NCBI RefSeq assembly: GCF_003402415.2
Contig: NZ_AP036014.1
Location: forward strand, 3,658,001 to 3,722,000
Direction of reading: 5' to 3'
DNA: 64,000 bases
Origin: Cupidesulfovibrio sp000226255
GTDB lineage: Bacteria > Desulfobacterota > Desulfovibrionia > Desulfovibrionales > Desulfovibrionaceae
Position numbers and translations under genes: made by a program. This document shows positions 1 to 7,415 of the stretch, in pieces. Numbering within the stretch: the stretch's first letter is position 1; each line of letters starts with the position of its first letter. The notes beneath the pieces are model-generated. The model was not told the origin of the DNA. It saw nothing but the letters and a program-made list of their open reading frames with translations, and searched no databases.

Positions 1-882
1 GCGCAGGCGGCGGTACAGGGTGAACGGGTCGCCGCTGAACGAGGCCTGGAAACGGGTGGACAGCACCACCTGGATGGCCTCGCCCTGGCGGATCATGTCT
101 TTCACCCGGGCCACGGCGCGGGTGTACACGGCCTCTTCCGGCACGTTGATGACGGGGCCAACTTCCGGCGGCTCGGGCGTGCGGTCCACCTGGCTGCGGT
201 CCACCCTGGCCCCCGGCAGGTCAGTGAGCGAAAGCTGGCACAGCCGGTTGTACAGGTGGTCGAACAGCACCACGGTGCCGGGCAGGGCCAGGCAGGCCTC
301 TGCCGAAGACGGCGGCAGCACCTTGGCCAGCTTGGGCTCGAACAGGCCGGACACGCCGTAGCCGAAATAGCCGTACAGGGCGCGGGTGATGGGGGGCTGG
401 TCGGCGAAGGCCCCGTCCGGCTCGATGCGCAGGGCGCCCATCACCGCGCGGGTGCCCTCGATGAAGCCCATGCCGTCGAACCTGCGCAGCGGGGCAAGGC
501 GCGGATCGCGCACGGCCACTTCCAGCTTGCCGTCGCGGCAGCCGAGGCGCAGCAGGAAGTTGAAGGCGATGACGCTGAACCGGCCCCAGCGGCCGTCCAC
601 TTCGGCGCTTTCCAGCAGGATGCCCTGCCCGGACCCCACCATGCCCAGGAACACGCTGATGGGGGTGTCCACGTCGGCCTCCAGCCAGCGGCCGGTCTGG
701 CGCAACACGATCTCGCCGCCTTCGGGCAGCGGGGGGATGTCGTCACCGGAACCGGTGGGGGCGCAGCCGTTGCCGTTCGCGGTGGCCTGCGGGGCCTGGG
801 TGACATCGGGGGTCTTCGCCGCTTCGAGGGCTTCCGCCCCGTCAGACACTTCGGCCTGTGCGGGCATTTCGGGCATTTCCAT
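1..882 (-). CDS. trpE: Anthranilate synthase component I, N-terminal part (cut by window edge)
   Basis: TrpE converts chorismate plus ammonia (delivered by TrpG) to anthranilate, the first step of tryptophan synthesis. The 294 residues visible begin with an Ala/Pro-rich extension of about 55 residues, followed by the typical feedback-binding region with ISVFLG and the LLES signature (residues 89-92) whose Ser contacts tryptophan in characterised enzymes. The catalytic half lies beyond position 1. The start ATG (880-882) has a perfect GGAGGA five bases upstream. It is the last gene visible of the aromatic operon and sits directly behind a Trp attenuator (931-1049). Identification rests on N-terminal motifs and on context after tyrA. 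Confidence 0.88.
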   Translation of the reverse strand, partial: MEMPEMPAQAEVSDGAEALEAAKTPDVTQAPQATANGNGCAPTGSGDDIPPLPEGGEIVLRQTGRWLEADVDTPISVFLGMVGSGQGILLESAEVDGRWGRFSVIAFNFLLRLGCRDGKLEVAVRDPRLAPLRRFDGMGFIEGTRAVMGALRIEPDGAFADQPPITRALYGYFGYGVSGLFEPKLAKVLPPSSAEACLALPGTVVLFDHLYNRLCQLSLTDLPGARVDRSQVDRTPEPPEVGPVINVPEEAVYTRAVARVKDMIRQGEAIQVVLSTRFQASFSGDPFTLYRRLR

Positions 883-930
883 CTGGTCCTCCTTCAAGTG
901 CGGTGTGCCGTGAGTGGTGCATCGAAAACA

Positions 931-961
931 AAAAGCCGCGCTCCCGGGGAGGGAGCGCGGC
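931..961 (-). terminator. Attenuator terminator before trpE
   Basis: On the minus strand an 11-bp perfect GC-rich stem (arms 951-961 and 935-945, 5-base loop 946-950) is followed at once by TTTTTGTTTT. It lies between the tyrA stop and the trpE start, inside the operon, so it fits an attenuator rather than an operon end. Confidence 0.85.
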
Positions 962-1049
962 CTACGATTGCCTTGTCCGTTACTCTACTACTTACGTGCA
1001 GCTATGACGGACGCACTCCTCCCCTTTCGGTGTGCGAACGCCACCACCA
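946..1049 (-). promoter_or_regulatory. Trp attenuator using the tyrA 3' end as leader peptide
   Basis: The last codons of tyrA contain three consecutive TGG codons (1041-1049; W249-W251), followed 14 codons later by the TAG stop. Just after the Trp codons, the minus-strand segment 1027-1012 (AAAGGGGAGGAGTGCG) is complementary to the 5' arm and loop of the terminator (CGCGCTCCCTCCCC within 959-946), with one G-U pair and one bulged C. Ribosome stalling at TGG TGG TGG would expose this segment, form the antiterminator and allow trpE transcription. A ribosome reaching the stop codon would cover it and favour termination. The pairing is read directly from the sequence; the regulatory behaviour is inferred by analogy with classical trp attenuation. 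Confidence 0.75.
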
Positions 1050-1793
1050 CTGGGCGCGGTCGACCAGCACGTCCACATCGCCAGCGGCGGCGAAGTTGAG
1101 GAACGACAGGTAGCTGCGGACAGCGGTCTGGCTGTGGGGATTGGCTTCGAACATGCCTTCGAAGAGGGATGCGTCCTCGGTGAGCATCTTGCGCGCCGCG
1201 TCGAGGCGGCGGCGGAACGAGGGGGTGATGAAGGGGGTCAGCTCGTCGCGGTGGGCCAGCGTGGCAAGGTAGGCGACGCTGGTGATGAAGTTGAGGCCCT
1301 GGATGCAGGCGGCGGCCTCGTCATGCTCGTCCGCCGTGGTGCGGAAGGGCACGCAGCCCATGTCGGCGAACACGCGTTCGATGAGCGCCACGTCCGCCTC
1401 GTGCGCCCCCTGGCCGGGGGTCACGGCCACGCGCAGGTTCTCGGCGGGGTCGCCCGCCGGGGGAACCGGGCCGAACAGCGGGTGGGTGCCCACCACGGGG
1501 CCCGCGTAGTGGCGCTCCATGACCTGCATGGGGCGCACCTTGACGGAGGTGATGTCCGCCAGCACCTGCATGCCGTTCAGCAGCGGGGCCACCTGGCGCA
1601 GCACCTCGTCCATGACTTCCACGGGCACGCACAACAGCACGGCGGCGGCACCGTCCACGGCATGACGCAAGGCATCCTGCGTCAGCGGACGGTCCACGCC
1701 CCCCACCGCGTATCCCGCGGCGGAGAGCCTGTCGGCGAACAGGCGGCCCATGCGGCCCCCCGCGCCGACCAGCGCGATTTTCACTGCGTTCAT
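1002..1793 (-). CDS. tyrA: Prephenate/arogenate dehydrogenase
   Basis: A 263-residue NAD(P)-dependent dehydrogenase that oxidatively decarboxylates prephenate (or arogenate) on the way to tyrosine. It opens with the Rossmann motif GAGGRMG (residues 10-16) and carries VGTHPLFGP (101-109), a hallmark of the TyrA family. The start ATG at 1793 overlaps the aroA stop as ATGA, implying translational coupling. An upstream in-frame ATG at 1811 would lie inside aroA and is less likely. The C-terminal tail QWWWRSHTERGGVRPS is unusual: it has three Trp codons in a row and seems to double as the leader peptide of the trpE attenuator. Confidence 0.9.
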   Translation of the reverse strand: MNAVKIALVGAGGRMGRLFADRLSAAGYAVGGVDRPLTQDALRHAVDGAAAVLLCVPVEVMDEVLRQVAPLLNGMQVLADITSVKVRPMQVMERHYAGPVVGTHPLFGPVPPAGDPAENLRVAVTPGQGAHEADVALIERVFADMGCVPFRTTADEHDEAAACIQGLNFITSVAYLATLAHRDELTPFITPSFRRRLDAARKMLTEDASLFEGMFEANPHSQTAVRSYLSFLNFAAAGDVDVLVDRAQWWWRSHTERGGVRPS

Positions 1794-3142
1794 GCGCGTA
1801 CCTTTTCCCACTCGTTCCAGAAATGCGGAAACGACTTTGCCACGCAGGCCGGGTCGTCCAAAGCCACCTGTACCCCGGCGAACCCCAGAAGCGCAAGACT
1901 CATGGCCATGCGATGGTCACCGTATGACAAAAATGGCATCACTTTTTCGTCAATTGCCGGCGCCGGGCCGCCGCTGCGCAGCGAACCATGCACGACAAGG
2001 CCATCGTCCAGTTCCTCCACCCGCACCCCGGCCTTGCGCAGTTCCGCCGCCGGGGCGGACAGCCGGTCGCATTCCTTGATGCGCAGGTGCGCCACGTTGC
2101 GGATGGTGGTCACGCCCTGGGCAAAGGCCGCCGTGGCCGCCACCGTGGGCACCAGGTCCGGGCAGTGGCCCATGTCCACTTCCACCCCGGTCAGGCTGGA
2201 CGGGGCCACCACCACGCCGTTGTCGGCCCGCTCGAAGCGCGCGCCCATGCGGCCCAGGATGTCCAGCATGGCCCTGTCACCCTGCAACGAATCCACCCGC
2301 AAGCCCGCCACGCGCACCGGGCGCGGACCCACGGCCCCCGCCGCCAGGAAGTACGAGGCGTTGGACCAGTCGCCCTCCACCCGGTAGTTGCCCGCTCGGT
2401 ACACCCCCGGCGACACCACGAAGCGCACCAGTCCGGGCCGCACTTCGCGCAACATTCTCCAGTCGTCGGCCTGCCACGTGCCGCGCGGGGTCTCGCGCGT
2501 TTCCACGCGAAAGCCGATGCCGAAGTCTTCCAGCGCCTGCAGGGTCAGGGCCACGTACGGCCACGACACCACCTTGTCGCCGGAAACCTCGATGGTCAGC
2601 CCGCTGGTAAGCGGCGCGGCCAGCAGCAGCCCCGACAGGTACTGGCTGGATTCGCCAAGGCCGATGGCGGTGGAACCGCCGGACATGCCGTCGGAATCGA
2701 CGAGCAGGGGCGGACAGGCCTCGCGGCCCTCATAGGTCACGCGCACCCCGCGCCCGCGCAGCACGTCCACCAGTTCGCCAATGGGCCGTTCGTGCATGCG
2801 CGGCGCGCCGTGGATGCGGAACTGGCCCTTGCCCGCCGCCAGCACCGCCGTCAGCAGGCGGCAGGTGGTGCCCGATTCGTGCACGTCGCACGATACCGGC
2901 GCGTCGAACCCGCCCGCAGGCGTGCCCGCCACGCCGGACACCGCGAACCTGCCGTCGCCCTGGCGCTCGATCCGCGCGCCCGCCGCCCGCAGGATGTCCG
3001 CCGTGCGCTCGATGTCGCGGCTTTCCAGCACGTGCTCCACCACCGAATCACCCGCGGCCAGCGCCGCTCCGATCAGCATGCGGTGCGACACCGACTTGGA
3101 CGGCGGCGCCGCCACGATCACGGTTTCACGCTTGGTTTCCAT
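1790..3142 (-). CDS. aroA: 3-phosphoshikimate 1-carboxyvinyltransferase (EPSP synthase)
   Basis: This 450-residue enzyme joins phosphoenolpyruvate to shikimate 3-phosphate, the sixth step of the shikimate pathway. The phosphate-binding start PPSKSVSHR (residues 13-21) and the motifs GTTCRLL and GESSQYLSGLL are clear, and the length fits the family. The chosen ATG at 3142 follows AAGGA by six bases; an adjacent ATG at 3145 is possible. A longer in-frame extension to 3334 is rejected because it crosses the intergenic inverted repeats and lacks family similarity. It is separated from pheA by a 453-base gap containing structured repeats, yet same-strand order suggests a single operon. Confidence 0.93.
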   Translation of the reverse strand: METKRETVIVAAPPSKSVSHRMLIGAALAAGDSVVEHVLESRDIERTADILRAAGARIERQGDGRFAVSGVAGTPAGGFDAPVSCDVHESGTTCRLLTAVLAAGKGQFRIHGAPRMHERPIGELVDVLRGRGVRVTYEGREACPPLLVDSDGMSGGSTAIGLGESSQYLSGLLLAAPLTSGLTIEVSGDKVVSWPYVALTLQALEDFGIGFRVETRETPRGTWQADDWRMLREVRPGLVRFVVSPGVYRAGNYRVEGDWSNASYFLAAGAVGPRPVRVAGLRVDSLQGDRAMLDILGRMGARFERADNGVVVAPSSLTGVEVDMGHCPDLVPTVAATAAFAQGVTTIRNVAHLRIKECDRLSAPAAELRKAGVRVEELDDGLVVHGSLRSGGPAPAIDEKVMPFLSYGDHRMAMSLALLGFAGVQVALDDPACVAKSFPHFWNEWEKVRA

Positions 3143-3181
3143 CATGAATCCTTTTGGCAATCCGTATGGGAAGAAGAGCCA

Positions 3182-3279
3182 CCGGGGGAAGGGACCCTTT
3201 GCGCCAGCCGTTAGGTGAGCGCCAAGCGCGAACCTTACGGATGGCGACCGCAGAGCGGGAAAGGGTCTCCTTCCCCCGG
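3182..3279. repeat. 98-bp nested imperfect palindrome upstream of aroA
   Basis: Outer arms 3182-3200 and 3260-3279 are inverted copies (about 19 bp with one extra base). Inner arms 3203-3216 and 3232-3245 pair again with two mismatches, leaving a GC-rich 15-base centre. The inner hairpin, read on the minus strand, has the form CCGTAAG-GT-TCGC...GCTC-AC-CTAACGG and resembles the hairpin at 3511-3544 on the other strand. No coding potential is seen. It is probably a dispersed palindromic element or a structured RNA segment. Confidence 0.7.
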
Positions 3280-3287
3280 ACCCCCAT

Positions 3288-3311
3288 CCCCCCAAACTTT
3301 TTATTTGGGGG
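3288..3311. repeat. Short C-rich/G-rich hairpin
   Basis: CCCCCAAA and TTTGGGGG arms enclose an A/T-rich loop. Neither strand has a convincing T-tract after the stem, so a terminator is not claimed. It lies just beside the 98-bp palindrome in the aroA leader. Confidence 0.5.
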
Positions 3312-3417
3312 TAGGAGACACAACCCGGATGCACCCTGTCGGATGATCCGGCTCGAACTCATTTACGCAAAGAGCGCCGGTCACCGTCGCCGACGGCATG
3401 CGCGGTGCGGATTTTTG

Positions 3418-3577
3418 TTCTCTGGCAAGGAAGGCGAGCCTTTCAAGAGGGGAGCGTACTCTTCGGTACGTGACCCGAAGGAAAGGCGACGCCTGACGCT
3501 CTGCTCTCGATGGCCGTAAGACTCGCAAGCTCGTCTAACGGCCACGCTTCGCGCCCTTTGGGTCGGTCTGCCAGAGG
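3418..3577 (+). repeat. Structured intergenic repeat, copy A
   Basis: Read on the plus strand, the element is closed by CTCTGGCA (3420-3427) and TGCCAGAG (3569-3576). Inside are a helix of GGCGAGCCTTTC (3433-3444) with GAAAGGCGACGCC (3481-3493), enclosing a conserved core with a GTAC-TCTTCG-GTAC hairpin (3449-3475), and a second hairpin TGGCCGTAAGAC / GTCTAACGGCCA (3511-3522 / 3533-3544). The core, and the TTCTCTGGCAAGGA block at 3418, recur in the gap before the pheA-dehydroquinate synthase pair (copy B). The strand with function is uncertain. It could be a dispersed repeat, a small RNA or an mRNA structure. Confidence 0.65.
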
Positions 3578-3595
3578 GCAAAAGGCCGCGCCGCG

Positions 3596-4816
3596 TCAAT
3601 CACCGCTCATATCCAACTGCGGCCCGGCGGGATAGCTCCCGAGGATGCGCAACGTATGGCATAGCCTGCGCAGTTCATGCACCACCCGGCCATAGTCCTC
3701 GTTGCCAAGGTCGCATTCCACGTCCACGAAGAACACGTACTTCCACTTTTCGCCGCGCAGGGGCCGCGATTCCAGCTTCTTCATGTTGATGCTTTCGCGG
3801 GCCAGCAGGTTCAGAACCTCTGCCAGCGCGCCGGGCCTGTCCGGCACCGAGAACAGCATGGAGGTCTTGTCCGTGCCGGGCTGCCCCGCCGGAGCAGGAC
3901 CGATGACCACGAAGCGCGTCCAGTTGTCCGGCTGGTCCTCTATGCCGCGCGCCAGGATGTTCAGCCCCAGCAGTGCGGCCAGGCTGCGGTGCCCGATGGC
4001 CGCCGCGCCCTTCTCGCCCACCACCCGGCGCGCGGCCGAGGCGGTGGAATCCGCCGGGATGATCCGCGCCCCCGGCAGGGCCTGGCGCAGCCAGCCGCCG
4101 CACTGGGCCAGCGGCTGCGGATGCGAGTACACCGTGGTCACGTCGGCCAGGCTGGTTTCCGTGGTCAACAGGCAATGGCTGATGCGGCAGAACAGCTCGG
4201 ACTGGATGAATACCTCGTGCGTCAGGAACAGGTCCAGGCTCTGGCCCACGGTGCCGTGCAGCGAATTTTCCAGCGGCACCACGCCAAGCTCGCACTGCCG
4301 GTCGTGCACGGCGCGGAACACCCCGTCCAGATCCTTGTGCGGCATGTATTCCACGGCCTTGCCCAGGAATTCCACGCCCGCGAAGTACGAAAAGGTGCCC
4401 TCGGGGCCGAGGTAGGCCACCTTCTGCGGCCGCTGCAGGCTGCGCGAGGACGAAAGAATCTCGCGCCAGATGGAGCGCAGGTGCTCGTTGGGCAGCGGCC
4501 CGCCGTTGGCGGCCATGAGATTTTCCAGCACCTCGCGCTCGCGAAAGGGCTTGAACACGATGCCCGCGTCGTCGGCCTTGATGCGCCCCACCTCCAGGCT
4601 GAGCGAGGCGCGACGGTTCAGCAGGTGCAGCAGGTCAGAATCCAGCCCGTCGATTTCGTGGCGGATCTGGCCGAGCCGTCCGGCCAGCGCCGCTTCCGGG
4701 TCGGCAGATGGCGAGGACGGGGTTGCGCCGCCGTCCGTAGCCTTGAGAGCCTTGGCGGTGCTGGCGGCCATGGCATCCCCTCGCCAGTGGGGGTCCTTGT
4801 CGTCGGTGAGGCTCAT
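3596..4816 (-). CDS. pheA: Bifunctional chorismate mutase / prephenate dehydratase (P-protein)
   Basis: A 406-residue fusion converting chorismate to prephenate and then to phenylpyruvate. Residues about 45-125 form an AroQ-type chorismate mutase (IDGLDSDLLHLLNRRASL). Residues about 132-310 form the prephenate dehydratase (AYLGPEGTFS, PLENSLHGTVG, NWTRFVVIG with the catalytic Thr-Arg-Phe). The C-terminal ACT domain has PGALAEVL and ESRP, the phenylalanine-sensing motif. A non-conserved 45-residue N-terminal extension precedes the mutase. The ATG at 4816 has GGAGGA seven bases upstream. It lies 34 bases after the dehydroquinate synthase II gene, so the two are co-transcribed. Confidence 0.93.
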   Translation of the reverse strand: MSLTDDKDPHWRGDAMAASTAKALKATDGGATPSSPSADPEAALAGRLGQIRHEIDGLDSDLLHLLNRRASLSLEVGRIKADDAGIVFKPFREREVLENLMAANGGPLPNEHLRSIWREILSSSRSLQRPQKVAYLGPEGTFSYFAGVEFLGKAVEYMPHKDLDGVFRAVHDRQCELGVVPLENSLHGTVGQSLDLFLTHEVFIQSELFCRISHCLLTTETSLADVTTVYSHPQPLAQCGGWLRQALPGARIIPADSTASAARRVVGEKGAAAIGHRSLAALLGLNILARGIEDQPDNWTRFVVIGPAPAGQPGTDKTSMLFSVPDRPGALAEVLNLLARESINMKKLESRPLRGEKWKYVFFVDVECDLGNEDYGRVVHELRRLCHTLRILGSYPAGPQLDMSGD

Positions 4817-4850
4817 GGCCGCGTCCTCCGGCGTTGCATCGTGGTGCGCA

Positions 4851-5822
4851 TCAGCATTCCTTGATGTCCTCCTTGATGCGCATGCCGAAGTGGCGGCCCG
4901 CGCAATCGGTGCGGCACAGGATCTGGTCGCCTTCCTTCAGGCTCACCACGCTCACCGGGGTGCCGTCCGGGCGGGTCAGGCGGATGGTTTCCGCGTTCTG
5001 CAGAAACACCGCGCCCTCCACGTCGCCAACCCTGGCGCGCACCAGCAGCATGGGCCGCGCCTCCACCTTCAGCCTGCCCACGGTGGCCACGGTGGTGGAA
5101 CCGTCGGCACTGACGATGAGCACCTCGTCGCCCGCGCGCAGTTCTTCAAGGTAGGTGGTCCTGTCGCCAGGCATCTGGGCGTAGGCGTGCACGGCCCCGG
5201 CATTGACGCGGAACGGCCGCGCGGCCACGTACTCGTTGTGCTCCGTCTCGGCATGCACCAGAAAGGTGAACGCGCTGGAATTGCCCACCAGCATGCCCTG
5301 TCCCCGGCGCAGCATGGACATGGTGTCCACGCACACCCGGTGGCCAAGGCCCACGTTCTCCACCGCCGTGACCACGGCGGGGGCAAGGTCCATGCAGCCC
5401 TGCGACAGCTTGAGGTCGGCCACGATGGACTTCAGCTCGCCAGCGCCTTCAGGCAGCACCACCACGGTGGCCACGCCCCGCTCAAGGATGCCCGCCGCAA
5501 GGCGCGCTTCACCAAGGTCGGCCACTTCCACGGCCACGTCGTCGGACTGGGCCAAAAGATTCTCCACCGGAATGATCTCCCACCCGCGCGCCAGCACCAC
5601 GGTTTCGCCCCGCGCCAAGCGGGCGGCGGCGTCCTCTTCGTCGGCCTTGGCCGCAAGGGCGATGGTCACAACGTCCTCGTCGGCCAATACCCGGCACCGG
5701 GCCAGGGCGGCCACCGAATCCACCTGCGCGCGCGGCACGATGATGCCGTCCACGCCCGATTCCAGCGCCAGGGTCACCAGGCCCTTGTCGAAAGGCACGC
5801 TCTTGAAAAGAATGGTCCGCAT
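4851..5822 (-). CDS. aroB': 3-dehydroquinate synthase II (archaeal type)
   Basis: This 323-residue protein matches the archaeal-type dehydroquinate synthase (MJ1249 family), which uses NAD to deaminate and cyclise 2-amino-3,7-dideoxy-D-threo-hept-6-ulosonate into 3-dehydroquinate, bypassing DAHP and classical AroB. Visible family features are RTILFKSVPFDKGLV at the N-terminus, LARGWEIIPVENLLA, and a C-terminal half with GKxxRTTYLEEL-like and SLKEGD segments. The start ATG at 5822 follows a GAGGGG site. The gene follows ADTH synthase after a 324-base gap containing repeat copy B; the pair are the two dedicated enzymes of the alternative route. Assignment is strong because of the pairing. Confidence 0.88.
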   Translation of the reverse strand: MRTILFKSVPFDKGLVTLALESGVDGIIVPRAQVDSVAALARCRVLADEDVVTIALAAKADEEDAAARLARGETVVLARGWEIIPVENLLAQSDDVAVEVADLGEARLAAGILERGVATVVVLPEGAGELKSIVADLKLSQGCMDLAPAVVTAVENVGLGHRVCVDTMSMLRRGQGMLVGNSSAFTFLVHAETEHNEYVAARPFRVNAGAVHAYAQMPGDRTTYLEELRAGDEVLIVSADGSTTVATVGRLKVEARPMLLVRARVGDVEGAVFLQNAETIRLTRPDGTPVSVVSLKEGDQILCRTDCAGRHFGMRIKEDIKEC

Positions 5823-5981
5823 CCGACCCCTCACATTTTTGTCATGGCGGCGAACCGCTCTATAAATCCGCCCAGTGCGCGGCCCATTCGGGCCAACTCT
5901 CTTCGGGAGGAACAAGGACATTCAGCCGTTCACTGCCGGGCGTCATGCGCTTCCGACTCTCCCGGATTCGGCGCAGTTCCG

Positions 5982-6146
5982 TTCTCTGGCAAGGAGGTGG
6001 CACCGCTCGAACCCGACCACTTCCCGCGCGCGTATCGGTGCGCCGGCCAGGAGGACAAGGATTCCGGGAGGGAGCGTACTCTTTGGTACGTGACCGACCG
6101 GAAACCGCCGTCCGACACCGCCCGCGCGCCGATACGCCGCGGGAAG
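5982..6146 (+). repeat. Structured intergenic repeat, copy B
   Basis: It shares TTCTCTGGCAAGGAGG (5982-5997) and the core AGGGAGCGTACTCTTTGG plus TACGTGACC (6069-6095) with copy A. The core is enclosed by GGATTCCGG / CCGGAAACC (6059-6067 / 6098-6106), a helix of different sequence from that in copy A but in the same place, which is covariation. A long outer helix pairs 6020-6043 with 6124-6146 (about 22 bp, one bulge, one G-U) and ends exactly at the stop codon of the ADTH synthase gene. No coding potential is seen between 5823 and 6146. Confidence 0.65.
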
Positions 6147-6944
6147 CTACTCGCCGACGAGGGAGATCGCCTGCTCCACATCCCAATCCTCATGCACCAG
6201 GCCGCGCAGGGCCTTGACGAGGGCGGGAGTGCGTTCGTGCTGAAAGATGTTGCGGCCCACGGAAAGACCGGCCGCGCCCGCGCGGACCGCGTCGTGCACC
6301 ATCTGCAGGAACGAGCGGGTGGAATCCAGCTTGGGGCCGCCCGCGATGACCACGGGCACGCAACAAGAGGCCACCACGTGGGCAAAGCTGTCCATGTCGC
6401 CGGTGTAGGCAACCTTGACCACGTCGGCGCCCAGTTCCACGCCCACGCGGGCGGCGTGGGCCACCACCTCGGGGTCGTACTCGTTCTTGATGCGGGGGCC
6501 GCGGGCGTACATCATGGCCAGGAGGGGCATGCCCCAGTCGTTGGCCACGGTGGCCACGCGGCCAAGGTCGGCCAGCATGTCGCGTTCGGTCTCGTCGCCC
6601 AGGTTCACGTGCACGGACACGCCGTCCGCGCCGTGCTTCAGGGCGTCTTCCACGGTGGCGACCAGGGTTTTGGCGTTGGGGCGGGGGGAAAGGGAGGTGG
6701 ATGCGGAAAGGTGCACGATGAGGCCCACGTCGCGGCCGCCCTCGCGGTGGCCGCAGCGCACCAGGCCCTTGTGCATGAGCACGGCGTCCGCGCCCCCTTC
6801 GGCCACCTGGTTCACGGTTTCGCGCATGTCCACAAGCCCGTAGATGGGTCCCACGCTCACCCCGTGGTCCAGCGGCACGATGACGGCACGCCCGGTTTTT
6901 CGGTTGAAAATGCGCTCCATCCTGATTCTTTTGCCGATTTGCAT
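6147..6944 (-). CDS. aroA': 2-amino-3,7-dideoxy-D-threo-hept-6-ulosonate (ADTH) synthase
   Basis: A 265-residue class I aldolase of the DeoC/LacD-like superfamily. In the archaeal-type pathway it joins L-aspartate semialdehyde to 6-deoxy-5-ketofructose 1-phosphate. The sequence has the family start MQIGKRIRMERIFN, PLDHGVSVGPI (residues about 22-32, active-site Asp), VKVAYTGD (Schiff-base Lys region) and GGPKLDSTRSFL. The ATG at 6944 has GGGGA seven bases upstream. It is the first structural gene of the aromatic operon and sits 221 bases behind the leader-peptide attenuator. A simple fructose-bisphosphate aldolase is the alternative, but the neighbouring dehydroquinate synthase II argues against it. 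Confidence 0.88.
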   Translation of the reverse strand: MQIGKRIRMERIFNRKTGRAVIVPLDHGVSVGPIYGLVDMRETVNQVAEGGADAVLMHKGLVRCGHREGGRDVGLIVHLSASTSLSPRPNAKTLVATVEDALKHGADGVSVHVNLGDETERDMLADLGRVATVANDWGMPLLAMMYARGPRIKNEYDPEVVAHAARVGVELGADVVKVAYTGDMDSFAHVVASCCVPVVIAGGPKLDSTRSFLQMVHDAVRAGAAGLSVGRNIFQHERTPALVKALRGLVHEDWDVEQAISLVGE

Positions 6945-7164
6945 CGTATCGTCCCCTGTTATTTCGGAAAGGTTGCGGCGCAACTGGCCGTGATCGTTCG
7001 TCCTTACCTTGCGCCCAGGCCGTCTGGCGCGGACGCCGGGGGGTATCCCCCGTGTACCGGGTACTGCTGATGCGGCAGCGTCGGGCTGCGGGCCGGGGTT
7101 GCCTTGCGGCGTGCCCGGCCTTTGGGGCACACGCTCCGGGGCGCGCCGCGCGTAACGCGCCACC

Positions 7165-7210
7165 GGAAAAAAAGAGAAAGGGGCCGCCGGCTTTTCGCCC
7201 GCGGCCCCTT
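7165..7210 (-). terminator. Attenuator terminator of the aromatic operon leader
   Basis: On the minus strand a stem of about 13 bp (AAGGGGCCGC with GCGGCCCCTT, extended by GGC/GCC across one G-G mismatch, GAAAA loop) is followed by TTTCTCTTTTTTT. It lies 34 bases after the leader peptide stop and 221 bases before the first aro gene. Confidence 0.88.
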
Positions 7211-7270
7211 GAGTCTTCGTGTGTTTACACCTTCGTCAGATGCTTACGCACGCTCCATGCGGCCACGGGC
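7197..7270 (-). promoter_or_regulatory. Antiterminator pairing of the aromatic leader
   Basis: Codons 27-30 of the leader peptide contain GCCCGTGGCC (minus strand 7270-7261), which pairs over 10 bases with GGCCGCGGGC in the 5' arm of the terminator (7206-7197), with one G-U pair. It begins six bases after the last aromatic codon, so a ribosome stalled in the Tyr/Phe/Trp run would leave it free. Confidence 0.75.
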
Positions 7271-7348
7271 TTCTCCATAGCTAAAAAAGTACCAAAAGTA
7301 ATAGTTGGTACGGAAAGCGGTGGTGAAGGTGGCGGAGGTGGAAAGCAT
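7244..7348 (-). CDS. Aromatic leader peptide (34 residues)
   Basis: ATG (7346-7348) to TAA (7244-7246) encodes a 34-residue peptide whose middle reads NYYFWYFFSY (residues 15-24): four Tyr, three Phe and one Trp in ten codons. Such a run in a short ORF directly before a terminator hairpin is the signature of ribosome-mediated attenuation. The downstream operon supplies all three of these amino acids. An AAGGA lies 11 bases before the ATG, somewhat far. The peptide itself is unlikely to have another function. I do not recognise a named family. Confidence 0.85.
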   Translation of the reverse strand: MLSTSATFTTAFRTNYYFWYFFSYGEARGRMERA

Positions 7349-7415
7349 CTTGAATGATGTCCTTGCGGAAATCCGGTTTGGTGTCCCGACGTTATCCGTT
7401 TCAGGTGTTTCGTGA

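Noticed and set aside
1032..3214. Long open frames on the plus strand opposite tyrA and aroA
   Set aside because: They are His/Arg/Gln-rich antisense readings of GC-rich genes, without ribosome-binding sites or family motifs.
3288..3311. Rho-independent terminator between pheA and aroA
   Set aside because: The stem is present but neither strand has a T-tract after it, and operon continuity to aroA is more likely.
3677..7070. Long plus-strand open frames (up to 866 codons) opposite pheA, dehydroquinate synthase II and ADTH synthase
   Set aside because: The minus-strand genes have clear family motifs; the plus-strand frames are compositional shadows.
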